A stretch of 64,000 nucleotides of DNA from Agriotes lineatus. Its lineage: Eukaryota > Arthropoda > Insecta > Coleoptera > Elateridae. A program made the translations under genes and the position numbers. Within the stretch, counting starts at the first letter, position 1. Each line of letters starts with the position of its first letter. The notes under the pieces were generated by a model. It was given only the letters and a program-made list of their open reading frames with translations, had not been told where the DNA came from and ran no database searches. Positions 1-9,515 of this stretch are shown here, one piece after another. The DNA lies in assembly GCA_940337035.1 (NCBI GenBank), contig CALNHX010002666.1, positions 62,001-126,000 of the forward strand. The letters run 5' to 3'.

Positions 1-1247
1 ACTCGTTACCAATGATGTTCGGATTATTCACTGCCGGAGACGATGAAAGACCCTGGGTGTACACCAAATTCCCAGGGATTGCGGAGTTTTCAAATTTCGA
101 TTAATATCTAACCAACTTATGGAAATGCGTGATGGAGAAGCTAGAATATGCTAAGAAAGTCCTGGTGTGTCCAGGTGCAGAGGAGCCCCGCCCCTTCGAA
201 GTTGGGATATCCAACCGACTTGATTTTGCAGGCAAATGCTATGGTGCATGATTTGATAGATAATATCATTCGAATGATAAATGTTAGAGATAGGAAGGTT
301 ACGCTCGTAGATTTGACAGTGTGTGGAGATGCCACTATTTTAGGGCTATCGTCGCGACTTGTCGTCTATGGAGATGAGGTGATGCCGAATTTGCGTAATG
401 TCATGCAGAACTTAATGAACGCGTGTTCATCAAATGTTAGATCAGGAAACACGTTCCCAACCGGAAGCGTCACGAGGCACTTTATGCCCTGTTACGATTT
501 CAGGATGAGCGGATTCGTATACCGCGGTTTGCCGTTGTACGTTAGATTGGCGTACGACGCGACCGTTAAATGCATTGCGCCTGAAGTTCCAATACAACCT
601 GTGAACGATTCAGTTATAATTAAACAAGGTCAAAGCAGCGCCACTAGATCTGGTTTTCTATCTGACGTGATTGCTACTCAATACTCGCCAGCCATGGCCG
701 CGGATTTCGCTGCCATAATATCAACCTTTCTAGTTCCGGGGTACATACAGGTAAACGTGGATTGGAGTGACACTCCTGCGGAAGCTACCGAATTAAGAGG
801 ATATATAGCTTTATTATGTAAAGCGTTGTTTATGAGAAGCATTCACCAGTTGGATTCGATAACCGACGAGTCCGCGAGAGCAGTGGAAGAGATAATAGTC
901 ACTCTAGGAGTGAAGAATCAACTGTTAATACGCACAGATCAGAGGGATCCGAATGCCTATCCACTCAATAATGTTAGAGTGTCTAGGTATCTTAACGCAG
1001 GAATACTCAAGAGGAATGCAGACTGATTTAACCGGTATGGGATGGATGAATGCGAACCGAAGGGTGAGGGCCAATGACGGCTTCTACGCAACTCCAATGG
1101 AACGAAGACCAGTTTATGCGGTCGACTGTTCCAGCTACGATGAATACTTGAATAGGGAAAATGAGTTCAGGGCGAACTGGGAAATATGCGTCGCTTTGGA
1201 GGGGTTCGTGCTGGCATGGTCTAGGCGCTTTTACTTTATATTCACAA
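1..1247 (+). pseudogene. Capsid-like EVE fragment B, copy 0 (partial)
   Basis: This is the first of five copies of one viral fragment ('B'); the window begins inside it. It encodes a soluble-looking protein rich in AV, SR and aromatic residues with no signal peptide or membrane segment. It resembles a structural protein of a dsRNA totivirus-like virus, but I name no family with confidence. Breaks relative to the copy at 9506-11059 are a TAA at 102-104 where other copies have GAA, a 14-nt deletion near 174, a one-base A insertion near 1011 that leads to TGA at 1024-1026, and loss of 9 nt near 1080. The longest open piece is 148-1026. A 30-bp phrase at about 1251-1280 follows and occurs before arrays 1-5. 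Confidence 0.5.
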
Positions 1248-1281
1248 CTTGTTGAAATTCATAATCAGGATGAATCGCTTA

Positions 1282-1604
1282 ATTTACTTAAGTCGTTTAC
1301 TTAAGTCGTTTACTTAAGTCGTTTACTTAAGTCGTTTACTTAAGTTATTTACTTAAGTCATTTACTTAAGTCGTTTACTTAAGTCGTTTACTTAAGTCGT
1401 TTCCTTAAGTAATGTACTTAAGTAATTTACTTAAGTCGTTTACTTAAGTCGTTTACTTAAGTCGTTTACTTAAGTCGTTTACTTAAGTCGTTTACTTAAG
1501 TCGTTTACTTAAGTCGTTTACTTAAGTCGTTTACTTAAGTCATTTACTTAAGTCGTTTACTTAAGTCGTTTCCTTCAGTAATGTACTTAAGTAATTTACT
1601 TGAG
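1282..1604. repeat. 13-bp satellite array 1
   Basis: About 25 units of TTTACTTAAGTCG with TAA/TCA-ending variants. It ends in the phrase TGTACTTAAGTAATTTACTT, which leads directly into fragment A; the same ending precedes every A cassette. Confidence 0.97.
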
Positions 1605-2290
1605 TACCGTGATCCGTGGATTCGTTAAGATCCATAAATCGGCCTGGATACATCCTTTGGGGTGGATCTCGGCGACAGCTCTCGCTTGCTGGCTGTGCAT
1701 ACTGTATTCAACAAGGGAGAGTTCGATCGCACCGTCCTGCCCTACCTCGCCACCAACAACCGCAGCGACCACGACCTATACACCGACGCCATGGAACTAA
1801 TTGACGGCCTACCGAGTCCAGCGGATACACCCCCCAAAGACATGTGGAAGTGGGGGAAGTTTTACAACAGCCTGATCAGAATCTTTACCAACTTTAGGAA
1901 GCAGGCAAAAGTTCCGCCCATCCCCCGTGGTCCCCCTGAGAGCGACGAGGGCGCGATCTCAATCTTTCAACTACCCGCTACTTGGGTCGACGAGGTGGTA
2001 AAGGCTACTGCGTTCGAGTTCTAAGAAACTAGAGCGCATGTTATCCTGGGCAAACACTCCCAGGCGGTGACTTGCAAGGTGGGGCAGCAGGAGTTGGCTT
2101 ACGTACCGGGAATCCTGGATCCGTTTACCTTAATTGGTTCGGAATGGATGCCCGCTTTCGTGCCACGAGATGGCTGTCGCGCGGAAGCTCCCATGCTTGA
2201 TTTAGCCACTCCGGACCCAGACACCTGCAGCCCAACGCAGTCTCTACCCTCCACCTCCGACCCAGCTCCTTTGCGAGAACTTGTCAAAGC
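1605..2290 (+). pseudogene. Capsid-like EVE fragment A, copy 1
   Basis: Fragment A is the same viral sequence that lies in an open frame at 60350-61000 and, diverged, at 30690-31340. Shared landmarks are a tryptophan-rich MWKWGKFYN stretch followed by a proline-rich PPIPRGPPESDEG stretch. There is no ATG at the 5' boundary; the sequence simply starts after the satellite. This copy has TAA at 2022-2024 where others read Ser-Glu, and it lacks the 15 nt coding YIKPL near 2150 that the 18-kb and 60-kb copies keep. Its reading frame enters fragment B out of phase and stops at 2319-2321. It is probably totivirus-like capsid sequence (inference). Confidence 0.55.
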
Positions 2291-3948
2291 CCGGGGAGGA
2301 CGTGAGCGATCCACCTTTTAATGTGAGTGAAACAAAGACAAAGAAAGATGATGCGATTCCAGAGATAAGGTTAGCCGAGTTTTTCGATATCATAGGTCAG
2401 ATTCGTATAATTTTGAAGTCGGAGAGTTCTGTCTCATTCACAAGTACTTCGTATCCGTTGGAAAGTGTAGAGGGAGGAGAGATACGTATTGGTAAAATTG
2501 ACTCGTTACCAATGATGTTCGGATTATTCACTGCCGGAGACGATGAAAGACCCTGGGTGTACACCAAATTCCCAGGGATTGCGGAGTTTTCAAATTTCGA
2601 TGAATATCTAACCAACTTATGGAAATGCGTGATGGAGAAGCTAGAATATGCTAAGAAAGTCCTGGTGTGTCCAGGGTCAACTGTTTGGGTGCGGAGGAGC
2701 CCCGCCCCTTCGAAGTTGGGATATCCAACCGACTTGATTTTGCAGGCAAATGCTATGGTGCATGATTTGATAGATAATATCACGCTCGTAGATTTGACAG
2801 TGTGTGGAGATGCCACTATTTTAGGGCTATCGTCGCGACTTGTCGTCTATGGAGATGAGGTGATGCCGAATTTGCGTAATGTCATGCAGAACTTAATGAA
2901 CGCGTGTTCATCAAATGTTAGATCAAGAAACACGTTCCCAACCGGAAGCGTCACGAGGCACTTTATGCCCTGTTACGATTTCAGGATGAGGGGATTCGTA
3001 TACCGCGGTTTGCCGTTGTACGTTAGATTGGCGTACGACGCGACCGTTAAATGCATTGCGCCTGAAGTTCCAATACAACCTGTGAACGATTCAGTTATAA
3101 TTAAACAAGGTCAAAGCAGCGCCACTAGATCTGGTTTTCTATCTGACGTGATTGCTACTCAATACTCGCCAGCCATGGCCGCGGATTTCGCTGCCATAAT
3201 ATCAACCTTTCTAGTTCCGGGGTACATACAGGTAAACGTGGATTGGAGTGACACTCCTGCGGAAGCTACCGAATTAAGAGGATATATAGCTTTATTATGT
3301 AAAGCGTTGTTTATGAGAAGCATTCACCAGTTGGATTCGATAACCGACGAGTCCGCGAGAGCAGTGGAAGAGATGATAGTCACTCTAGGAGTGAAGAATC
3401 AACTGTTAATACGCACAGATCAGAGGGATCCGAATGCCTATCCACTCAATAATGTTAGAGTGTCTAGGTATCTTAACGCAGGAATACTCAGAGGAATGCA
3501 GACTGATTTAACCGGTATGGGATGGATGAATGCGAACCGAAGGGTGAGGGCCAATGACGGCTTTGACGGCTTCTACGCAACTCCAATGGAACGAAGACCA
3601 GTTTATGCGGTCGACTGTTCCAGCTACGATGAATACTTGAATAGGGAAAATGAGTTCAGGGAGAACTGGGAAATATGCGTCGCTTTGGAGGGGTTCGTGC
3701 TGGCATGGTCTAGGCGCAATAACACTCAATCAATCTTATTTTATCTTTCTATGTTTATCATTAAGGCCTTCCCAATTATCTTAACCATCATGCTTACCCT
3801 TCCGAGAGAAGAGTGTGCAGCAAAGTCTGCCTCTCAATTCACCAGATGGAGCCTGAAAATCCAACAGGAGATGGCACTCAAAATTAAATTGGGTTTACAT
3901 CTTGATCGGGTTTATGTGTTTGATCAAACAGATCATTTTATCTCATGA
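2281..3948 (+). CDS. Capsid-like EVE fragment B, copy 1, open frame fused to N-like tail
   Basis: The open frame runs 555 codons from a TTG codon at 2281; no ATG is near, so this is an open stretch and not a proven gene. Residues 1 to about 482 are fragment B with one in-frame 33-nt deletion near 2782 compared with other copies. At about 3728 B is cut, and the frame continues into unrelated sequence that belongs to a nucleoprotein-like EVE, ending at TGA 3946-3948. Other cassettes instead continue with a short tail and then satellite, so an insertion or replacement occurred here. The viral origin is clear from the repeated chimeric structure; the family is inferred. Confidence 0.55.
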   Translation: MSKPGEDVSDPPFNVSETKTKKDDAIPEIRLAEFFDIIGQIRIILKSESSVSFTSTSYPLESVEGGEIRIGKIDSLPMMFGLFTAGDDERPWVYTKFPGIAEFSNFDEYLTNLWKCVMEKLEYAKKVLVCPGSTVWVRRSPAPSKLGYPTDLILQANAMVHDLIDNITLVDLTVCGDATILGLSSRLVVYGDEVMPNLRNVMQNLMNACSSNVRSRNTFPTGSVTRHFMPCYDFRMRGFVYRGLPLYVRLAYDATVKCIAPEVPIQPVNDSVIIKQGQSSATRSGFLSDVIATQYSPAMAADFAAIISTFLVPGYIQVNVDWSDTPAEATELRGYIALLCKALFMRSIHQLDSITDESARAVEEMIVTLGVKNQLLIRTDQRDPNAYPLNNVRVSRYLNAGILRGMQTDLTGMGWMNANRRVRANDGFDGFYATPMERRPVYAVDCSSYDEYLNRENEFRENWEICVALEGFVLAWSRRNNTQSILFYLSMFIIKAFPIILTIMLTLPREECAAKSASQFTRWSLKIQQEMALKIKLGLHLDRVYVFDQTDHFIS

Positions 3949-4388
3949 CTTAGCAACTGTTGGGAAATACCTAGATGAAAACCTGGTAATTCGCAAGGCA
4001 ATTTACCCACCTTTTTTAAACTCAACTTCTGATTCCACAGATTTATTCATGGGGGCTCTAAGGTCCCAATTACAAATGGTTTTATCTAATGTCGGCATGA
4101 CGTCTTTTAATCTTAGCCATAGGTTCGGCCAGTACTACCCCAACCAGCAGCCTTGCTCCTCCTGGCCCATTCATGAGACCTGGCCTTTTTAGTGCTCCTC
4201 CCTCTATAGGGAGTCCATTGCCTTCACTTCTTGAACCATCCTTGTTCACACCAACATCTCTAATAGATCCTCTCCCAAATCTGCTCAATCAAACTGCTAG
4301 TGGATTTCTTGCCCCTACTTCTCTAAGTTTGTCTTTACCTCAATCAATCAGCATTCCTATTGCAGATGAATACACTGATACGATTTAA
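3728..4388 (+). pseudogene. Mononegavirus-like nucleoprotein (N) fragment
   Basis: The 3902-4110 part translates to a stretch closely matching the N-like sequence at 17290-17480 (shared VGKYLDE, VRKAIYP and GALRSQLQMVLS). It is clearly a different, diverged virus copy, not a recent duplicate. The upstream 3770-3935 part is probably the preceding N sequence in another frame, with a frameshift near 3935. Downstream, after a second frame change near 4120, the frame 4173-4388 is proline/serine/leucine-rich, like a disordered C-terminal tail. Such N proteins coat viral RNA, but this piece is too short and broken to do so. Confidence 0.5.
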
Positions 4389-4985
4389 TCTAACTTCACC
4401 TATCAAAGTATAGACTCAGATCATTCCAATATAATATAATATAATATAACCGATATATATTATGTATATTTTATAATCCACCAAGGATTCTTATACTGCT
4501 CAATATTCATTAGATATGGCATACAGACAAATTGTAATAATGTTATAATAGTTAATCAGTAAAATAATTGGTACTCTTTCCATCAATCTCATACATTTCC
4601 TCAAGTGAAAAATATCTACATTCATTGTCTTAACCCATACTCCAACATATAGTGGAGCGCCCCAAACTTTACGCACTGATGATCCGCTTGCCCGAGTTCA
4701 CATTTAAACTCATTACAGACGACTAATGTTTAAAAAGCGACAATACGTTCAATCTTTTGACGGCAGTGACTGGATGATCACCCCGCACGCACTTGCGTTG
4801 GCATTGGGTTGTTTCAATAATTCCATGGCATCATTGATTTTTGTAAAAATGCTAGTTTTATTTTTTTTAAAATGCTAGTTTTATTTTTTGCATTCCTTCG
4901 GTTATGGAAAATGAAAAATGGTTAGCAACAGTATGAATAGATGCAGTATTTTTTTCTCTACAAAAAATGTATTTACACTTTAGCT
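4389..4985. other. AT-rich unannotated stretch
   Basis: I see no coding frame or repeat family I recognise. There is a short (ATAAT)n run near 4430-4447 and a duplicated 20-odd-base phrase around 4850-4888 (AATGCTAGTTTTATTTTTT twice). Confidence 0.5.
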
Positions 4986-4989
4986 CTAA

Positions 4990-5449
4990 AATAATTAGGG
5001 GAGCCAATAATTGGACATTAAGAATTTAACACGAGATGAAAAAAATCTACTGGAATGTAGTCCACAATTGCAAAAACTTTATCAAGAGTGTAGTTCTTTT
5101 GGGCTACACTCATTCCAAGAGGAATACTTGAAGTTATATTATTGAACAATTTTTTCAGGTCTTCATCGTCATCTGGCAATGGATAGATTAAATCCTTGGG
5201 GCTTTTACCTGCTTCAACATAATCAGGAGTTCAATCTCTTAGTTTGTAATACACTCTCCATGCACAAGACGGTTGGCAATTTCTTTTCAGCGGTATGACA
5301 TCATCTATTGAAACATCTCTGAAGCAGAAGCGCAGAAAACCGTTCTTGGCGTCGTCTTTCTCAATTTCATGTACACACCCAATACAGAAAGGCAATTGGA
5401 TGTTTTCAAGATTTGGATATTTTGTTAACAATCCTTCTCTAGAAGTCAT
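4990..5449 (-). pseudogene. Unidentified minus-strand gene fragment with one internal stop
   Basis: An ATG at 5447-5449 opens a 72-codon frame to TGA at 5231-5233. The same frame then continues for about 70 more codons to near 5025, with plausible protein composition (acidic DDDEDLKK, hydrophobic IVDYIPVDFF). This suggests one longer protein broken by a nonsense change. It carries four cysteines in the first part. It is oriented opposite to most EVEs and lies next to histone H3, so it could be host or a viral accessory gene. I do not recognise it. Confidence 0.35.
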
Positions 5450-5516
5450 CTTTTACGAGAACTGCTGATAATGGCGCTTTTTTTTAAATTTGGGTTTTAT
5501 CGCAGGCGCGATTAAA

Positions 5517-5927
5517 TTAGGCCCGTTCGCCTCTGATGCGTCTCGCCAGCTGTATGTCTTTGGGCATGATGGTCACCCTCTTGGCGTGGATGGCGCACAG
5601 ATTGGTGTCCTCGAAGAGGCCGACCAGGTACGCCTCGCTCGCCTCCTGGAGCGCCATGACGGCGGAGCTCTGGAATCGCAGGTCGGTCTTGAAGTCCTGG
5701 GCGATCTCGCGGACCAGACGCTGGAAGGGCAGCTTGCGAATGAGGAGCTCGGTGGATTTCTGGTAGCGCCTGATCTCGCGGAGGGTGACGGTACCGGGCC
5801 TGTAGCGATGGGGCTTCTTGACGCCGCCGGTCGCGGGAGCGCTCTTCCTCGCCGCCTTAGTAGCGAGCTGTTTGCGCGGGGCCTTGCCTCCGGTAGATTT
5901 ACGAGCCGTCTGCTTGGTACGGGCCAT
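5517..5927 (-). CDS. H3: Histone H3 (replication-dependent type)
   Basis: This is an intact 136-residue H3 core histone of the usual length. The start at 5925-5927 gives the canonical MARTKQTARKS tail; the histone fold follows with STELLIRKLPFQRLVREIAQ and ends IRGERA. Alanine in the APATGG stretch and the SAVM motif mark the replicative H3.2-like form and not H3.3. The codon use is GC-rich, unlike its AT-rich neighbours. I find no histone-type 3' stem-loop in the sequence shown after the stop, and only about 65 bp of upstream DNA survives before the cassette phrase and array 2. It may therefore be a captured fragment lacking its normal processing and promoter signals. No other histone gene is nearby. 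Confidence 0.97.
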   Translation of the reverse strand: MARTKQTARKSTGGKAPRKQLATKAARKSAPATGGVKKPHRYRPGTVTLREIRRYQKSTELLIRKLPFQRLVREIAQDFKTDLRFQSSAVMALQEASEAYLVGLFEDTNLCAIHAKRVTIMPKDIQLARRIRGERA

Positions 5928-6018
5928 GGCGAATAGAGTAAAACGGTAAAGTTCTCTTGCGACTTGCACGGACAGAGCTGGAACGAAGATGTTGAAATTC
6001 ATAATCAGGATGAATCGC

Positions 6019-6300
6019 TTACTTAAGTAATGTACTTAAGTAATTTACTTAAGTCGTTTACTTAAGTCGTTTACTTAAGTCGTTTACTTAAGTCGTTTAC
6101 TTAAGTCGTTTACTTAAGTCGTTTACTTAAGTCGTTTACTTAAGTCGTTTACTTAAGTCGTTTACTTAAGTCGTTTACTTAAGTCGTTTACTTAAGTCGT
6201 TTACTTAAGTCGTTTACTTAAGTCATTTACTTAAGTCATTTACTTAAGTCGTTTACTTAAGTCGTTTCCTTAAGTAATGTACTTAAGTAATTTACTTGAG
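6019..6300. repeat. 13-bp satellite array 2
   Basis: About 21 units, mostly TTTACTTAAGTCG, beginning with a TAA/TGT variant pair and ending with the A-cassette phrase. Its start and end variants match array 4. Confidence 0.97.
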
Positions 6301-6990
6301 TACCGTGATCCGTGGATTCGTTAAGATCCATAAATCGGCCTAGATACATCCTTTGGGGTGGATCTCGGCGACAGCTCTCGCTTGCTGGCTGTGCATGCTG
6401 TATTGCTGTATTCAACAAGGGAGAGTTCGATCGCACCGTCCTGCCCTACCTCGCCACCAACAACCGCAGCGACCACGACCTATACACCGACGCCATGGAA
6501 CTAATTGACGGCCTACCGAGTCCAGCGGATACACCCCCCAAAGACATGTGGAAGTGGGGGAAGTTTTACAACAGCCTGATCAGAATCTTTACCAACTTTA
6601 GGAAGCAGGCAAAAGTTCCGCCCATCCCCCGTGGTCCCCCTGAGAGCGACGAGGGCGCGATCTCAATCTTTCAACTACCCGCTACTTGGGTCGACGAGGT
6701 GGTAAAGGCTACTGCGTTCGAGTTCTCCGAACTAGAGCGCATGTTTATCCTGGGCAAATACTCCCAGGCGGTGACTTGCAAGGTGGGGCAGCAGGAGTTG
6801 GCTTACGTACCGGGAATCCTGGATCCGTTTACCTTAATTGGTTCGGAATGGATGTTTCGTGCCACGAGATGGCTGTCGCGCGGAAGCTCCCATGCTTGAT
6901 TTAGCCACTCCGGACCCAGACACCTGCAGCCCAACGCAGTCTCCACCCTCCACCTCCGACCCAGCTCCTTTGCGAGAACTTGTCAAAGCC
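6301..6990 (+). pseudogene. Capsid-like EVE fragment A, copy 2
   Basis: Open for 195 codons from a GTG at 6312 to TGA at 6897-6899. A small local duplication of GCTGTATT near 6400 shifts the first 30 residues out of the ancestral frame, and a deletion at about 6853 (GGATGTTTCG) shifts the end. Copy 4 carries both of these changes, so copies 2 and 4 share a more recent ancestor than copies 1 and 3. The MWKWGKFYN and PPIPRGPPESDEG landmarks are intact. Confidence 0.55.
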
Positions 6991-8490
6991 CGGGGAGGAC
7001 GTGAGCGATCCACCTACTAATGTGAGTGAAACAAAGACAAAGAAAGATGATGCCATTCCAGAGATAAGGTTAGCTGAGTTTTTCGATATCATAGGTCAGA
7101 TTCGTATAATTTTGAAGTCGGAGAGTTCTGTCTCATTCACAAGTACTTCGTATCCGTTCGAAAGTGTAGAGGGAGGAGAGATACGTATTGGTAAAATTGA
7201 CTCGTTACCAATGATGTTCGGATTATTCACTGCCGGAGACGATGAAAGACCCTGGGTGTACACCAAATTCCCAGGGATTGCGGAGTTTTCAAATTTCGAT
7301 TAATATCTAACCAACTTATGGAAATGCGTGATGGAGAAGCTAGAATATGCTAAGAAAGTCCTGGTGTGTCCAGGGTCAACTGTTTGGGTGCAGAGGAGCC
7401 CCGCCCCTTCGAAGTTGGGATATCCAACCGACTTGATTTTGCAGGCAAATGCTATGGTGCATGATGTGATAGATAATATCATTCGAATGATAAATGTTAG
7501 AGATAGGAAGGTTACGCTCGTAGATTTGACAGTGTGTGGAGATGCCACTATTTTAGTGCTATCGTCGCGACTTGTCGTCTATGGAGATGAGGTGATGCCG
7601 AATTTGCGTAATGTCATGCAGAACTTAATGAACGCGTGTTCATCAAATGTTAGATCAGGAAACACGTTCCCAACCGGAAGCGTCACGAGGCACTTTATGC
7701 CCTGTTACGATTTCAGGATGAGGGGATTCGTATACCGCGGTTTGCCGTTGTACGTTAGATTGGCGTACGACGCGACCGTTAAATGCATTGCGCCTGAAGT
7801 TCCAATACAACCTGTGAACGATTCAGTTATAATTAAACAAGGTCAAAGCAGCGCCACTAGATCTGGTTTTCTATCTGACGTGATTGCTACTCAATACTCG
7901 CCAGCCATGGCCGCGGATTTCGCTGCCATAATATCAACCTTTCTAGTTCCGGGGTACATACAGGTAAACGTGGATTGGAGTGACACTCCTGCGGAAGCTA
8001 CCGAATTAAGAGGATATATAGCTTTATTATGTAAAGCGTTGTTTATGAGAAGCATTCACCAGTTGGATTCGATAACCGACGAGTCCGCGAGAGCAGTGGA
8101 AGAGATAATAGTCACTCTAGGAGTGAAGAATCAACTGTTAATACGCACAGATCAGAGGGATCCGAATGCCTATCCACTCAATAATGTTAGAGTGTCTAGG
8201 TATCTTAACGCAGGAATACTCAAGAGGAATGCAGACTGATTTAACCGGTATGGGATGGATGAATGCGAACCGAAGGGTGAGGGCCAATGACGGCTTTGAC
8301 GGCTTCTACGCAACTCCAATGGAACGAAGACCAGTTTATGCGGTCGACTGTTCCAGCTACGATGAATACTTGAATAGGGAAAATGAGTTCAGGGCGAACT
8401 GGGAAATATGCGTCGCTTTGGAGGGGTTCGTGCTGGCATGGTCTAGGCGCAATAACACTCTTTCAGAGGCGCTTTTACTTTATATTCACA
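6980..8490 (+). pseudogene. Capsid-like EVE fragment B, copy 2
   Basis: Same fragment as copy 3 but broken by TAA at 7301-7303 (GAA in the intact copies) and by a single inserted A near 8222 that ends the frame at TGA 8237-8239. Both defects also occur in copy 0, so copies 0 and 2 are sisters. The remainder is nearly identical to copy 3. Longest open pieces are 6980-7303 and 7328-8239. Confidence 0.55.
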
Positions 8491-8524
8491 ACTTGTTGAA
8501 ATTCATAATCAGGATGAATCGCTT

Positions 8525-8822
8525 AATTTACTTAAGTCGTTTACTTAAGTCGTTTACTTAAGTCGTTTACTTAAGTCGTTTACTTAAGTCGTTTACTTAA
8601 GTCATTTACTTAAGTCATTTACTTAAGTCATTTACTTAAGTCGTTTACTTAAGTCGTTTCCTTAAGTAATGTACTTAAGTAATTTACTTAAGTCGTTTAC
8701 TTAAGTCGTTTACTTAAGTCGTTTACTTAAGTCGTTTACTTAAGTCGTTTACTTAAGTCATTTACTTAAGTCGTTTACTTAAGTCGTTCCCTTCAGTAAT
8801 GTACTTAAGTAATTTACTTGAG
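8525..8822. repeat. 13-bp satellite array 3
   Basis: About 23 units including a run of TCA-ending units. Its variant order resembles array 1, for example the TCC and TTCAG units just before the A-cassette phrase. Confidence 0.97.
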
Positions 8823-9515
8823 TACCGTGATCCGTGGATTCGTTAAGATCCATAAATCGGCCTGGATACATCCTTTGGGGTGGATCTCGGCGACAGCTCT
8901 CGCTTGCTGGCTGTGCATGCTGTATTGCTGTATTCAACAAGGGAGAGTTCGATCGCACCGTCCTGCCCTACCTCGCCACCAACAACCGCAGCGACCACGA
9001 CCTATACACCGACGCCATGGAACTAATTGACGGCCTACCGAGTCCAGCGGATACACCCCCCAAAGACATGTGGAAGTGGGGGAAGTTTTACAACAGCCTG
9101 ATCAGAATCTTTACCAACTTTAGGAAGCAGGCAAAAGTTCCGCCCATCCCCCGTGGTCCCCCTGAGAGCGACGAGGGCGCGATCTCAATCTTTCAACTAC
9201 CCGCTACTTGGGTCGACGAGGTGGTAAAGGCTACTGCGTTCGAGTTCTCCGAACTAGAGCGCATGTTTATCCTGGGCAAACACCCCCAGGCGGTGACTTG
9301 CAAGGTGGACAGCAGGAGTTGGCTTACGTACCGGGAATCCTGGATCCGTTTACCTTAATTGGTTCGGAATGGATGCCCGCTTTCGTGCCACGAGATGGCT
9401 GTCGCGCGGAAGCTCCCATGCTTGATTTAGCCACTCCGGACCCAGACACCTGCAGCCCAACGCAGTCTCTACCCTCCACCTCCGACCCAGCTCCTTTGCG
9501 AGAACTTGTCAAAGC
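8823..9515 (+). pseudogene. Capsid-like EVE fragment A, copy 3
   Basis: Open 8834-9358 from a GTG codon. The frame is lost near 9305, where the usual GGGGCAGCAG reads GGACAGCAG. It has the GCTGTATT local duplication of copies 2 and 4 but the longer GCCCGCTTTCG ending of copy 1, a mosaic consistent with recombination or gene conversion between cassettes. Confidence 0.55.

Noticed and set aside
2099..2314. Minus-strand frames over fragments A and B (also 9324-9539 and the 139-150 codon frames)
   Set aside because: They repeat in every cassette simply because the + strand repeats, and they have no motif of their own.
5490..5936. Plus-strand frame over histone H3
   Set aside because: It is the GC-rich shadow of the H3 coding strand.
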